From Arthrobacter agilis (GTDB taxonomy: Bacteria; Actinomycetota; Actinomycetes; Actinomycetales; Micrococcaceae), in contig NZ_JAUSXO010000001.1 in NCBI RefSeq assembly GCF_030816075.1, positions 62,001 to 126,000 on the forward strand: a stretch of DNA of 64,000 nt, given 5' to 3'. Under the pieces are notes generated by a model. The model ran no database searches and was not told where the DNA came from. It saw nothing but the letters and a program-made list of their open reading frames with translations. The translations under genes were made by a program, and so were the position numbers. This document shows positions 27,648-35,962 of this stretch, one piece after another (the stretch's first letter is position 1; each line of letters opens with the position of its first letter).

Positions 27648-28499
27648 ATGAGGACCACCAGCCTGCTCTCCATCGCTCTTGTCGCCGCCATCGGCCTGTC
27701 CGGCTGCACCGGCACGTCCACGGAATCCGGGTCGGCCGACGCCACGTCGTCGTCCACGCCGTCGTCCCCCCGGACCCCGTCGTCGGAATCGTCGTCGGAA
27801 CCGTCGTCGGAACCGTCCGCCGCGCCGGGCACGACGGCGAGCGGGGCCGCGACCCCGGGCGCCACTCCTGGTGCCACCCCGGACGCCACCGCCGATGCGG
27901 CGCCTGCCGCGGACGCCACCGCCCGCCCCGATGTCGGGCCGTCCCTCCGCGACCCGTCCACGCAGTTGCTCACGACCACCGACGGCCTCTACTCCTTCGT
28001 GCTCCCGGTGGACTGGAAGGCGATGACCGTCGAACCCGCCACCGCTCCCGACTACGGGGCGGGGCTCAGTCGCACGGCCTACTCCATCCTCGACGGCACG
28101 GGCGTCGAGGTGGCCACCTTCGCGGGCGGCGTCCCCGGGGATGGGGGCGCCCTCCCGAGCCCCGGCCACGTGCTCCTGGACTCCGAGGAGCTTCCCGGGC
28201 TGTCGCAGCAGGTCGAGATCGTCGACCTGCCCGTGAGCTACGTGTTCGACCACTACCGGGATCCGATGACCGGCGGGACCGTGTACCTGGCGCGGCTGCA
28301 CCTGGGTCCTCTACCTGCGGACGGCACCTACGGCATACCCCTCGGTGCGGTGCCCCTCGGCTCCAACGGACTCGTGGTCTTCACGGCGAGATTCGACGAG
28401 ACCCGGTTCGCCGATCCCGCCGCGGCGCGCGCGTGGATGGCGTCGGGGGAGTATGCCGCCGTGAAGGCAATGTTCACGTCCCTGACCTTCAACGGTTGA
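27648..28499 (+). CDS. Hypothetical lipoprotein with Ser/Ala/Thr/Pro-rich linker
   Basis: 283-residue secreted lipoprotein. The signal peptide ends GLSGC (Cys20). Residues 21-105 are a low-complexity Ser/Thr then Ala/Pro linker with repeated SSE and GATP units, as if spanning the cell wall. The C-terminal domain (about 115-283) begins TTDGLYSFVLPVDWKAMT, reminiscent of PsbP/LpqN-like modules, but the family is not certain. TAGGGT at about 27588 may be the -10 box. Confidence 0.78.
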   Translation: MRTTSLLSIALVAAIGLSGCTGTSTESGSADATSSSTPSSPRTPSSESSSEPSSEPSAAPGTTASGAATPGATPGATPDATADAAPAADATARPDVGPSLRDPSTQLLTTTDGLYSFVLPVDWKAMTVEPATAPDYGAGLSRTAYSILDGTGVEVATFAGGVPGDGGALPSPGHVLLDSEELPGLSQQVEIVDLPVSYVFDHYRDPMTGGTVYLARLHLGPLPADGTYGIPLGAVPLGSNGLVVFTARFDETRFADPAAARAWMASGEYAAVKAMFTSLTFNG

Positions 28500-28550
28500 C
28501 CCTCTCCACCCGCAGCAATAGCCTTGTGCAAAACCTTTGATGCATATTGG

Positions 28551-28560
28551 GCAACTTTGC
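28551..28560. promoter_or_regulatory. Short inverted repeat before amidinohydrolase gene
   Basis: GCAACTTTGC (GCAA/TTGC arms) 14 bases before the chosen start, resembling the first half of the repeat at 24757-24770. The preceding CATATT (28543-28548) could be a -10 box, which would place the repeat at the transcription start, a position suited to repression. Confidence 0.3.
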
Positions 28561-28573
28561 GGGCCCGGACAGG

Positions 28574-29578
28574 ATGGAAGCTGTGGAAGAACTGCGCGTC
28601 ACGGGCGGTGGGCACCTGGGCCCCATCGACTCCTCCCGCATCCCCCGCTATGCGGGAGCCGCCACCTTCGCGCGGCTGCCGCGCCTCGACCAGGTGGACC
28701 GTGCGGACATCGCGGTCGTCGGTGTGCCCTTCGACTCCGGCGTCTCCTACCGCCCCGGCGCCCGCTTCGGCGGCAACCATGTCCGCGAGGCCTCACGCCT
28801 CCTCCGGCCGTACAACCCGGCCCTCGACGTCTCGCCGTTCGAGCGCGTGCAGGTGGCCGACGCCGGTGACATGGCCGTCAACCCGTTCAACATCCACGAG
28901 GCGATCGAGACCGTCCAGCAGGAGGCACTGGACCTGACCGCGGGCGGCACCCGCCTGGTCACGCTCGGCGGCGACCACACCATCGCGCTGCCCCTGCTCC
29001 GCGCCGCCGCGGAACGGGCGGGATCGCCCGTGGCCATGCTGCACTTCGACGCCCACCTCGATACCTGGGACACCTACTTCGGGGCGGAGTACACGCACGG
29101 CACACCGTTCCGCCGGGCCGTGGAGGAGGGCATCCTCGACACCGAGGCCATCTCCCACGTGGGCACCCGCGGTCCGCTGTACGGCGTACGCGACCTCGAG
29201 GACGACCGCCGCTTCGGCTTCGGCATCGTGACCTCCGCGGACGTCTACCGGCAGGGCGTCGACGAGGTGGTCGACAAGCTGCGCACGCGCATCGGCAACC
29301 GGCCGCTCTACGTCTCGGTGGACATCGACGTCCTCGATCCCGCGCACGCTCCCGGCACGGGTACGCCCGAGGCCGGCGGGATCACGAGCCGTGAACTGCT
29401 CGAGATCCTCCGCGGACTCCGCGGGCTGAACCTCGTCGGTGCCGACGTCGTCGAAGTGGCCCCTGCCTACGACCACGCCGAGATGACCGGCGTCGCGGCC
29501 TCGCACGTCGCCTACGACCTCGTGACGCTGATGGCCGACACCCTCACGCCCGCCGCCACGACGTCCGGGGACCAGTAG
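28574..29578 (+). CDS. Agmatinase/guanidino-acid amidinohydrolase (arginase family)
   Basis: Mn-dependent ureohydrolase, 334 residues, releasing urea from a guanidino compound. All six metal ligands are visible: His135 in GGDHT, Asp159/His161/Asp163 in DAHLD, Asp250/Asp252 in DIDVLDP. The stretch [17 protein letters not shown] resembles guanidinobutyrase/guanidinopropionase-type enzymes more than agmatinase. The next codon after its stop starts the TPP enzyme. The start is uncertain: TTG 28547, ATG 28574 and GTG 28583 are possible. Confidence 0.9.
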   Translation: MEAVEELRVTGGGHLGPIDSSRIPRYAGAATFARLPRLDQVDRADIAVVGVPFDSGVSYRPGARFGGNHVREASRLLRPYNPALDVSPFERVQVADAGDMAVNPFNIHEAIETVQQEALDLTAGGTRLVTLGGDHTIALPLLRAAAERAGSPVAMLHFDAHLDTWDTYFGAEYTHGTPFRRAVEEGILDTEAISHVGTRGPLYGVRDLEDDRRFGFGIVTSADVYRQGVDEVVDKLRTRIGNRPLYVSVDIDVLDPAHAPGTGTPEAGGITSRELLEILRGLRGLNLVGADVVEVAPAYDHAEMTGVAASHVAYDLVTLMADTLTPAATTSGDQ

Positions 29579-31270
29579 ATGGAAATCACCGACGGCGCCG
29601 CTTCCGCGCCCCCCGCGCCCATCACCGGCCAGCGCAACGGTGGCGACCTCGTGGTCGAGACACTCTCCGCGCTCGGCGCGACGACGGTGTTCGGCATCCC
29701 CGGGCAGCACGCGCTCGGCCTCTTCGACGCACTGTCCCGCTCCCACCTGCGCTTCGTTTCCTCGCGCGTCGAGAACAACTCGGCGTTCGCCGCCGACGGG
29801 TTCTCCCGGGCGACGGGCGATGTCGGCGTCCTGTTCCTCTCCACCGGCCCCGGTGCGCTGACCGCGCTCGCGGGCCTGCAGGAGGCCTACGCCACCGGCG
29901 TGCCGATGGTGGTCGTCGCGAGCCAGATCCCCCTCGAGGGCCTCGGCGCACGGCGCAAGGGCATGCTGCACCAGCTCGACGACCAGAAGGCCTCGGCCGC
30001 GAACGTCACCAAGAGCCAGCGGCTGATCCAGCACGCCTCGGGCATCCCGTCCGCCATCCAGGACGCCTGGACCGAGGCCGTCTCCTCACCCCAGGGGCCC
30101 GTCTGGATCGAGGTGCCGCAGAACGTGCTGCTGGATCCCGTCATGGTGCCCGAGGTCGAGGACGCGCTCGCAGAGCCCTTCGACAACCCGCCGCGGATCG
30201 AGCTCGTGCGGGAGGCCGTCGCCTGGCTGAAGGACTCGAAGCGGCCCGCGATCGTCGCGGGCGGCGGCGCACGTCGCGGCAGGGCCGAGAAGTGGCTGCT
30301 CTCGATCGCCGAGAAGCTCGGCGCCCCGGTGGTGTGCTCGCCGGGCGGCAACGGGGCCTTCCCGTGGACGCACGAGCTGTCCCTGCAGTCATGGGTGGAG
30401 GACCGCCATGTCACCGAGGTGCTCGAGGACGCCGACGTGCTGCTCGTGGTCGGTTCGTCGCTGGGTGAGGTCACGTCCAACTACTTCACGCTGGAACCGC
30501 GGGGACGCATCATCCAGATCGACGCCGAACCCCGGGTCCTCGAGTCCAACCGGCCCGGCCTCGGCATCCGCGCCGATGCCGGCCAGGCGCTCGCCGCCCT
30601 CGACGAGGCCCTCGAGCCGCTCGACCGGACCCGCGAGCCGGGCTACGACGCCGCGGCCCTGGTCGCGGAGACCCTCGAGCGCGTCGGTGCGCGGCTCGAT
30701 GCGCAGGACCTCGCCAAGGAACGTGCGTTCCTGCAGGACATCCGCGAGGCCGTCCCGGCCGGGATGCAGACGTTCTGGGACATGACCATCTCCGCCTACT
30801 GGGCCTGGAGCTGCTGGGATGCCCGCGAGGGACAGTTCCATTCCGCCCAGGGTGCCGGCGGCCTCGGCTTCGGCTTCCCGGGGGCCATCGGCGGCTCGAT
30901 CGGCCTCGAATCGCACGGGCTGCCCGCGCGGGTCCTCGCCGTGTCCGGTGACGGCTCCGCGATGTACTCCATCGCAGAGCTCGCGACGGCACGCCAGCAC
31001 GACATCCCCGTCACCTGGCTGATCGTGGACGACGGCGGCTACGGCATCCTCCGTGAGTACATGGAGGGCGCCTTCGGCAAGGCGACGGCGACCGAGCTCG
31101 CCCGGCCGGACTTCGTGGCGCTCGCCGAATCGTTCGGTGTCCCGGCCCGCCGGGTGGCACCCGGGGACGTCGGACAGGCCCTGCGCGAGAGCCTCGCGGG
31201 GGAGGGCCCCAACGTCGTCGTGGTGGAGACGCTCCTGCAGCTCTTCGCGCCCACCCACCTCGATTCCTAG
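29579..31270 (+). CDS. Thiamine pyrophosphate-dependent decarboxylase-like enzyme
   Basis: 563-residue member of the acetolactate synthase/benzoylformate decarboxylase family. Glu65 in SSRVENNSAFAADG is the cofactor-activating glutamate. The TPP/Mg motif begins GDGSAMYS near 457 and ends WLIVDDGG. It directly abuts the amidinohydrolase (TAGATG junction). In Pseudomonas a similar TPP enzyme (AruI) decarboxylates 2-ketoarginine to 4-guanidinobutyraldehyde, upstream of guanidinobutyrase. The same role here is an attractive inference. Confidence 0.88.
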   Translation: MEITDGAASAPPAPITGQRNGGDLVVETLSALGATTVFGIPGQHALGLFDALSRSHLRFVSSRVENNSAFAADGFSRATGDVGVLFLSTGPGALTALAGLQEAYATGVPMVVVASQIPLEGLGARRKGMLHQLDDQKASAANVTKSQRLIQHASGIPSAIQDAWTEAVSSPQGPVWIEVPQNVLLDPVMVPEVEDALAEPFDNPPRIELVREAVAWLKDSKRPAIVAGGGARRGRAEKWLLSIAEKLGAPVVCSPGGNGAFPWTHELSLQSWVEDRHVTEVLEDADVLLVVGSSLGEVTSNYFTLEPRGRIIQIDAEPRVLESNRPGLGIRADAGQALAALDEALEPLDRTREPGYDAAALVAETLERVGARLDAQDLAKERAFLQDIREAVPAGMQTFWDMTISAYWAWSCWDAREGQFHSAQGAGGLGFGFPGAIGGSIGLESHGLPARVLAVSGDGSAMYSIAELATARQHDIPVTWLIVDDGGYGILREYMEGAFGKATATELARPDFVALAESFGVPARRVAPGDVGQALRESLAGEGPNVVVVETLLQLFAPTHLDS

Positions 31271-31333
31271 GGTTCCTTTTCCCTCCGCGGGGTGACAGTG
31301 TCGGAAGCACTACCGCCTCGAGGAGGGAACGCA

Positions 31334-31537
31334 ATGTCATTCAGCAAGGGCGACAAGGTCACCTGGAACACGTCGCAGGGCACCACCGAGGGCAAGGTCG
31401 TGGAGAAGCACGACAAGGAGTTCACCTTCGACGACCAGACGTTCAAGGCGTCGAAGGACGAGCCCTACTACACGGTGGAGAGCGCGAAGTCGGGCAAGCA
31501 GGCGGCGCACAAGGAGAGCGCGCTGTCGAAGAAGTAG
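31334..31537 (+). CDS. DUF2945 Tudor-like small protein
   Basis: 67-residue basic protein matching DUF2945 (hypervirulence-associated Tudor domain): MSFSKGDKVTWNTSQG and GKVVEKHDKEFTFDDQTFKA. The function is unknown. GGAGGG sits six bases before the ATG at 31334, which is preferred over an in-frame GTG at 31292. It is convergent with the DUF3140 gene across a strong terminator. These two families often co-occur in actinobacteria. Confidence 0.85.
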   Translation: MSFSKGDKVTWNTSQGTTEGKVVEKHDKEFTFDDQTFKASKDEPYYTVESAKSGKQAAHKESALSKK

Positions 31538-31569
31538 ACCCGGGATCCCGGCCCCCAGGGAGCCGGGTG

Positions 31570-31614
31570 AACGGTGAAGGGCGCCCCGCAGATCGCGGGG
31601 CGCCCTTCACCGTT
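31570..31614. terminator. Bidirectional terminator, 20-base perfect stem
   Basis: AACGGTGAAGGGCGCCCCGC and its exact complement flank AGATC between the convergent DUF2945 and DUF3140 genes. Confidence 0.85.
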
Positions 31615-31627
31615 CCGAGCCGTGCTG

Positions 31628-31972
31628 CTACTTCAGCGGGTCGTGACCCCAGTTCATGAGCGAGTAGCGCCACTTCGAGGACTCGATGTCCTCCTTCGAC
31701 GGCCGCTGGGCGAGATGGCGGTGCACGTAGCCCACCACCTTGTGCATGTGCCGGACGTCGTCGTCCTTCAGATCGTCGCGCCGGGTGCCGAGGAGCTCGA
31801 CGATCCGTCGTCCCGACTCGTGGCCCACGGACTCGCCGGATCCTGACTCCTTCTGGCCCACCGACTTCGATTCCTCGGTGTCAAGCCATTTCTCGAGCTG
31901 GGAGGGGGTCATGTTGACCGCGTCCTTCCACTGGGGCCAGATCTCGTCGAGATCGTTCGTATCATCCGCCAT
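31628..31972 (-). CDS. DUF3140 domain protein
   Basis: 114-residue soluble protein with DUF3140 features: IWPQWKDAVNMTPSQLEKWL, GHESGRRIVELL and a C-terminal WRYSLMNWGHDP. The function is unknown; it often accompanies DUF2945. The start at MADDTND is preferred over 32026 because AAGG precedes it and the extension is unlike the family. It is divergent from the four-helix protein at 32107. Confidence 0.85.
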   Translation of the reverse strand: MADDTNDLDEIWPQWKDAVNMTPSQLEKWLDTEESKSVGQKESGSGESVGHESGRRIVELLGTRRDDLKDDDVRHMHKVVGYVHRHLAQRPSKEDIESSKWRYSLMNWGHDPLK

Positions 31973-32049
31973 GCGCTGTCGGCCTTCCCTAGCAGTTCCA
32001 CGTACAGGATCACATCCGGTCAGCATCTGAAGCTGGTCGTAGCTTAATC

Positions 32050-32064
32050 CTAAGCATGCTGATA
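32050..32064. promoter_or_regulatory. TAAGCATGCTGAT motif shared with 42126-42140
   Basis: CCTAAGCATGCTGAT in the divergent DUF3140/membrane-protein intergenic region closely matches GCTAAGTATGCTTAT in another divergent intergenic region. The core TAAG-N4-CTTA is an inverted repeat, perfect in the second copy and one base off here. Possibly a shared regulator site. Confidence 0.35.
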
Positions 32065-32106
32065 AATGTAGAGGGTAGCCGCAACAACGTCTAAGGAGCT
32101 CACATC

Positions 32107-32646
32107 ATGGCAGGAAACCTTTTGGCACGATCAGCCCACGACCTCGGGGCAGCAGCATGGTTCGGCGGTACCCTGATGGGCGCCGTCGGGCTCAACGGCG
32201 CGACCGGTAAGGCGAAGGATCCCAAGGAGCGCACCCGCCTCTCCGCGCTCGGCTGGGCGAAGTGGACCCCGGTCCAGATCGCTGCCTTCGCTGTCCATGC
32301 AGCCGGTGGCATCGGCCTGATCCTCGGCAACAAGGGTCGCGTCGCATCCCAGGACTCCGTCGGCTCCAACACCGTCTGGAAGTCCCTCGTGACGGTTGCC
32401 GGCATGGCACTCTCGCTGTACTCCGGCATGCTCGGCAAGAAGGTCGGCGAGCTGTCCGAGCAGGGCGGTGAAGGTGCGACCGAGCCCCGCGCGGGAGCGG
32501 ACGACGCTCTGGCCAAGGCACAGTCGCAGCTCAAGACCACGCAGTGGCTCCTGCCCCTCATCAGCGGCATCGTCGTGGTGATGGGTTCGAAGCAGGGCGA
32601 GATGCAGCGTCCCACGAACGTCAAGAAGGGCCTGCTCAAGAAGTAG
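32107..32646 (+). CDS. Four-helix membrane protein of unknown function
   Basis: 179-residue membrane protein, family not recognised. Hydrophobic segments lie at about 12-32, 54-75, 91-112 and 146-162, with a charged Gly/Glu/Ala-rich stretch at 115-140 and a basic C-terminus ending KKGLLKK. AAGGAG is eight bases before the ATG. Codon use is like the neighbours. A hairpin follows the gene. Confidence 0.8.
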   Translation: MAGNLLARSAHDLGAAAWFGGTLMGAVGLNGATGKAKDPKERTRLSALGWAKWTPVQIAAFAVHAAGGIGLILGNKGRVASQDSVGSNTVWKSLVTVAGMALSLYSGMLGKKVGELSEQGGEGATEPRAGADDALAKAQSQLKTTQWLLPLISGIVVVMGSKQGEMQRPTNVKKGLLKK

Positions 32647-32684
32647 TCCTTCCGGGCCCTGAGGGCCCCAGGCGACCCCCGTGG

Positions 32685-32725
32685 CCTCCGTGCAGCCGAC
32701 ACCTCGTGTGTCGGCGGCACGGAGG
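32685..32725 (+). terminator. Hairpin after membrane protein gene
   Basis: CCTCCGTGC-A-GCCGACAC pairs with GTGTCGGC-G-GCACGGAGG around a five-base loop, with one internal A/G mismatch. No U-tract follows. Confidence 0.55.
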
Positions 32726-32780
32726 GCGGGGGTCTCCGTCGTTCAGGGGCTTCTGCCGGGGGCGCCTTTCCCCGGAGGGC

Positions 32781-33917
32781 CTACTGCATCGTGAACGCGC
32801 GGGCCACACCGCCGTGCACGGCGTCGTTCCGGATGAGGGCGCCCAGCACCGCGTTGCGGAACCGCATCACGGGCGCCGGCAGCGGACGCCCGAGCGCCAT
32901 GTTGATGTGCGCCTTCCGCCGGGCGAGTGCCGCCTGCGCGTGGCGCTCCCTCTCGTACAGTGCCAGGCGGCCGGCGACGTCGTGGCCGTCCCGCAGTGAC
33001 GCCGCGATGATGGGGGCGAGCCGGACGGCGTCGAGCCAGCCCAGGTTCATGCCCTGGCCGCCGATCGGCGACACCTCGTGGGCGGCGTCGCCGACCAGGA
33101 CGGTGCGACCGGCGACGAACCGCTCGGCGACCCGCGACTGCACCTCGAACGCGCTCAGCATCGAGTTGGTGCGGGGATCGACCGTGACACCCGTGCGGTT
33201 CCGGATGAGCCGCGTGAGGTCCTCCGCCGTCGGCCGGTCCATCGGCCTGCCGATGCGGACCACCCACCGGCGCACGCCGCCGGGCAGGGGGAAGGACTCC
33301 ACGATGCCACCGGTCTCGAGGTAGAGCACGGCGTCGTCGCCGTCCTGCGTGGAGTCCTGGAAGTCGCCCATGACGTAGCAGTCAGGGTAGGACCGCCGGG
33401 GTGCGCGGATGCCGGCGTCGTCGCGGACGGAGCTGCGGGCGCCGTCGGCGGCGACGAGGAGCCTCGCCTCGAGCGTGGCGTCGCCGCCGGGTCCCCGCGT
33501 GACCGCGAGCACGCGGTCGCCGTCGTCACGCGTGGTGAGCACTGCGACGCCCCGCCGCAGCGTCCCGGGGAACTGCTCCTGGAGCCGGCGCTCGAGGATC
33601 TCCTCGGTGACGGCCTGCGGTACGGCGAGCACGTACTGGTCACTGCCCGGAAGCGTGGAGAAGGACACGGTACCCACGTGCCGTCCGGCGCTGCGTGCCA
33701 CACCGTCGCGGATGGGGACACCGCGGGCGCGCAGCTCGTCGGCGATCCCGCCGGCCGCGAGGGCGCGCAGTGCGGGCGGATGGATGCCGATGGCCCGCGA
33801 ATGGTTGCTGCGTTCCGTGCGGCGTTCCAGGACGACGGCGTCGAGGCCCGCCTGGCGCAGCAGCAGCGCGGTGTAGAGGCCGACGGGTCCGCCGCCGACG
33901 ACGATCACGTCATGCAT
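32781..33917 (-). CDS. FAD-dependent monooxygenase, SrsC-like
   Basis: Class A flavoprotein monooxygenase/oxidoreductase, 378 residues. The FAD dinucleotide fold is IVVGGGPVGLYTALLL at the N-terminus, and the second FAD motif GDAAHEVSPIGGQGMNLG lies near 290. As third gene of the type III PKS operon it probably hydroxylates or oxidises a phenolic lipid ring to a quinone, as SrsC does in Streptomyces griseus. Its ATG overlaps the methyltransferase stop by 8 bases. The tail after GDAAH is shorter than in many homologues. Confidence 0.88.
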   Translation of the reverse strand: MHDVIVVGGGPVGLYTALLLRQAGLDAVVLERRTERSNHSRAIGIHPPALRALAAGGIADELRARGVPIRDGVARSAGRHVGTVSFSTLPGSDQYVLAVPQAVTEEILERRLQEQFPGTLRRGVAVLTTRDDGDRVLAVTRGPGGDATLEARLLVAADGARSSVRDDAGIRAPRRSYPDCYVMGDFQDSTQDGDDAVLYLETGGIVESFPLPGGVRRWVVRIGRPMDRPTAEDLTRLIRNRTGVTVDPRTNSMLSAFEVQSRVAERFVAGRTVLVGDAAHEVSPIGGQGMNLGWLDAVRLAPIIAASLRDGHDVAGRLALYERERHAQAALARRKAHINMALGRPLPAPVMRFRNAVLGALIRNDAVHGGVARAFTMQ

Positions 33918-34641
33918 GCCCGGCGTCCCCGTGTGCGTCCCGGCGGTCGAGCACCAGCTGGTTGATGAACGGCACCGCCGTACGCACCTGCCAGTCCGGC
34001 CGGCCCGCGACCGCGGCGCGCAGCTCGTCGGGCGTGTAGCTGCGGCGGATGGAGGTCAGGCCGTCCCGGCGGATGTAGGACCCGGGGAGCGGCAGTGTGC
34101 CGGCCGAGAACAGGGCATAGCCGACGGGGTGCCGTGCGATGTCGCTGTGCACGGCCACACGTCGCGTCAGCTGTTCGGAGTCGTCGAGCAGGCCGGCGAA
34201 CTCGCCGCTGTCGAGGTGGTGCAGGACGTGGTTGGAGACGACGGCGTCGAACACGGCGCCCTGCGCCACCAGCTCCGAGCTCAGGGCACGCCGGAAGGTG
34301 AGCCCCGGGAGGGCCGGACGCGACGTCGCGTAGGTGTACGCCCGCTCGTCGGGGTCGATGGCCGTCACCTCCAGTGCCAGTCCGTCGAGCTGCGCCCAGC
34401 GCGCCAGTGCCCGCGGCACGTCACCGCCACCCGAGCCGATGTCCAGCAGCGTGTTGGGGCGGTCGGGGGAGAACGCGGGCCGCAGCAGGGTGGTGTAGGT
34501 GCGGCGCCAGCCGGACACCACGGCGTTGACGACACCGAACTGGGCGTAGGTGCGCGTCAGCGTGCCCGGATCGCAGTCCGGCCGGTCCATCTCCTCGACG
34601 AGGTCCGGGTCCCGGGTGGCGAGGAACCCCCGTCGGCTCAC
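33910..34641 (-). CDS. Class I SAM-dependent methyltransferase
   Basis: 243-residue soluble methyltransferase. SAM motif I is LLDIGSGGGDVPRALARW; FDAVVSNHVLHHLDS is motif IV and following. The GTG at 34641 is chosen because it overlaps the PKS stop as GTGA, giving translational coupling. It probably O- or C-methylates the polyketide product. The order PKS-methyltransferase-monooxygenase resembles srsABC; whether it is homologous to SrsB I cannot tell. Confidence 0.88.
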   Translation of the reverse strand: MSRRGFLATRDPDLVEEMDRPDCDPGTLTRTYAQFGVVNAVVSGWRRTYTTLLRPAFSPDRPNTLLDIGSGGGDVPRALARWAQLDGLALEVTAIDPDERAYTYATSRPALPGLTFRRALSSELVAQGAVFDAVVSNHVLHHLDSGEFAGLLDDSEQLTRRVAVHSDIARHPVGYALFSAGTLPLPGSYIRRDGLTSIRRSYTPDELRAAVAGRPDWQVRTAVPFINQLVLDRRDAHGDAGHA

Positions 34642-35879
34642 GCGCCCGCTTCGGTGAGGATGGGTTCGAGGTCCGCGGGGACGGCATCGGTGTCGGCGAA
34701 GGTATCGGCGGCTGCCGGGGCCATCACCGCGTCGGCGTCCGCCGCGGGGATCGCGCCGATCCGGGTGAGCAGGGCGGTCTCCACCGTCAGCCCGGGGCCG
34801 AACGCCATCGAGCAGATGCGGTCGTTCCCGGGGGAGGCCGGCTGGTCGAGGATGTTCTTCAGCACGAACAGGACCGTGGCGCTGCTCATGTTCCCGTAGT
34901 CCCGGAGGGTCTCGCGGGCGGGGACGAGCTGCTGCTCGGTCAGGCCGAGCTTGGCCTCGACCTTGTCCAGGATGCTGCGGCCACCGGGGTGGATGGCCCA
35001 GTGCTCGATGTCCGAGTAGGCGAGGCCCTGCAGGGAGGGATCCCGCGCGAGCAGCGGCTCGAGCGCGCCGACGATGTGGTCGTCGATGATGTGGGGCACG
35101 TAGGTGCCGAGGACCATCTCGAAGCCCTCGTCGCCGATGTTCCAGGCCATCGCCTCCTCGCCCACCGGCGTCAGCACCGTCTCGAAGTGGTCCAGGCTGA
35201 GGGCGGGGCCGGTCAGGGGGATGTCCCGCGCCGAGATGACGGCGGCGGCGGCGCCGTCGGCGAACAGCGAGGATCCCACGATGGTGTCGGGGTTGTTCGA
35301 GGAGCGCACGTGCAGCGAGCACAGCTCGACGGCGATCACGAGGACGACGGCGTCCGGGTCCGCGTCGCAGAACGCCTTGGCCGCGCGCAGGGCCGGGAAG
35401 GCCGCGTAGCAGCCCATGAAGCCGAGGTGGTAGCGCTGCACGGAGGGAGCCAGGTCGAGGGCCCGCACCACTTTGTAGTCGGGGCCCGGCGCGAAGAACC
35501 CGGTGCAGGACGCCGTGACCACGTGCGTGATGTCCGACGCCTCGATGCCCTCCGCCGCGGCCAGCGCCTTGCGGGCGGCCTCGACGAAGAGCTTGGTGCC
35601 CTCCTCCGCGTACACCTCGTTGCGGACCTTGGTGCTGGGGGAGAGGATCCTCAGTTCCTCGCGGTCGAAGAAGAGGGGATCGTCGAAGGAACGGTCCAGG
35701 GTGAGTTCCTCGAGGACGGTGTACCGGGTCTCGATCCCCGAGGAGTCGAAGGCCGCCCCGACGAGGCGCTGGCCGAGCCGCGTGAGACCGGGCTGCGCGG
35801 CGAACACGTCGCGGACCTGCGGCTGCACCATGATCGTCGCGGGTACGGCCGTCTCGAGGGACCTCAGGATCACTGTCAT
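34638..35879 (-). CDS. Type III polyketide synthase (alkylresorcinol synthase-like)
   Basis: Chalcone-synthase-fold homodimeric enzyme of 413 residues condensing malonyl-CoA onto an acyl starter. The catalytic triad is visible: Cys157 in GFMGCYAAFPAL, His297 in HWAIHPGGRSILD and Asn330 in DYGNMSSAT. Context with a methyltransferase and FAD monooxygenase suggests phenolic lipids (alkylresorcinols, alkylpyrones or quinones) for the membrane. No ribosome site precedes the ATG, and the promoter at 35887-35915 would start transcription at or next to it, so the mRNA is probably leaderless. Confidence 0.93.
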   Translation of the reverse strand: MTVILRSLETAVPATIMVQPQVRDVFAAQPGLTRLGQRLVGAAFDSSGIETRYTVLEELTLDRSFDDPLFFDREELRILSPSTKVRNEVYAEEGTKLFVEAARKALAAAEGIEASDITHVVTASCTGFFAPGPDYKVVRALDLAPSVQRYHLGFMGCYAAFPALRAAKAFCDADPDAVVLVIAVELCSLHVRSSNNPDTIVGSSLFADGAAAAVISARDIPLTGPALSLDHFETVLTPVGEEAMAWNIGDEGFEMVLGTYVPHIIDDHIVGALEPLLARDPSLQGLAYSDIEHWAIHPGGRSILDKVEAKLGLTEQQLVPARETLRDYGNMSSATVLFVLKNILDQPASPGNDRICSMAFGPGLTVETALLTRIGAIPAADADAVMAPAAADTFADTDAVPADLEPILTEAGA

Positions 35880-35886
35880 ACGTCCA

Positions 35887-35915
35887 TTACTAGAGGACTA
35901 ACGCGACAAACACAA
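35887..35915 (-). promoter_or_regulatory. Promoter of the type III PKS operon
   Basis: On the minus strand TTGTGT (35915-35910) and TAGTAA (35892-35887) are separated by 17 bases. The predicted start of transcription is at about 35880, one base from the PKS ATG. Confidence 0.5.
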
Positions 35916-35962
35916 TGACAGTAGGCTTAGTGTTCACCCCGTTCGCCACCGGCAGGAGCACC

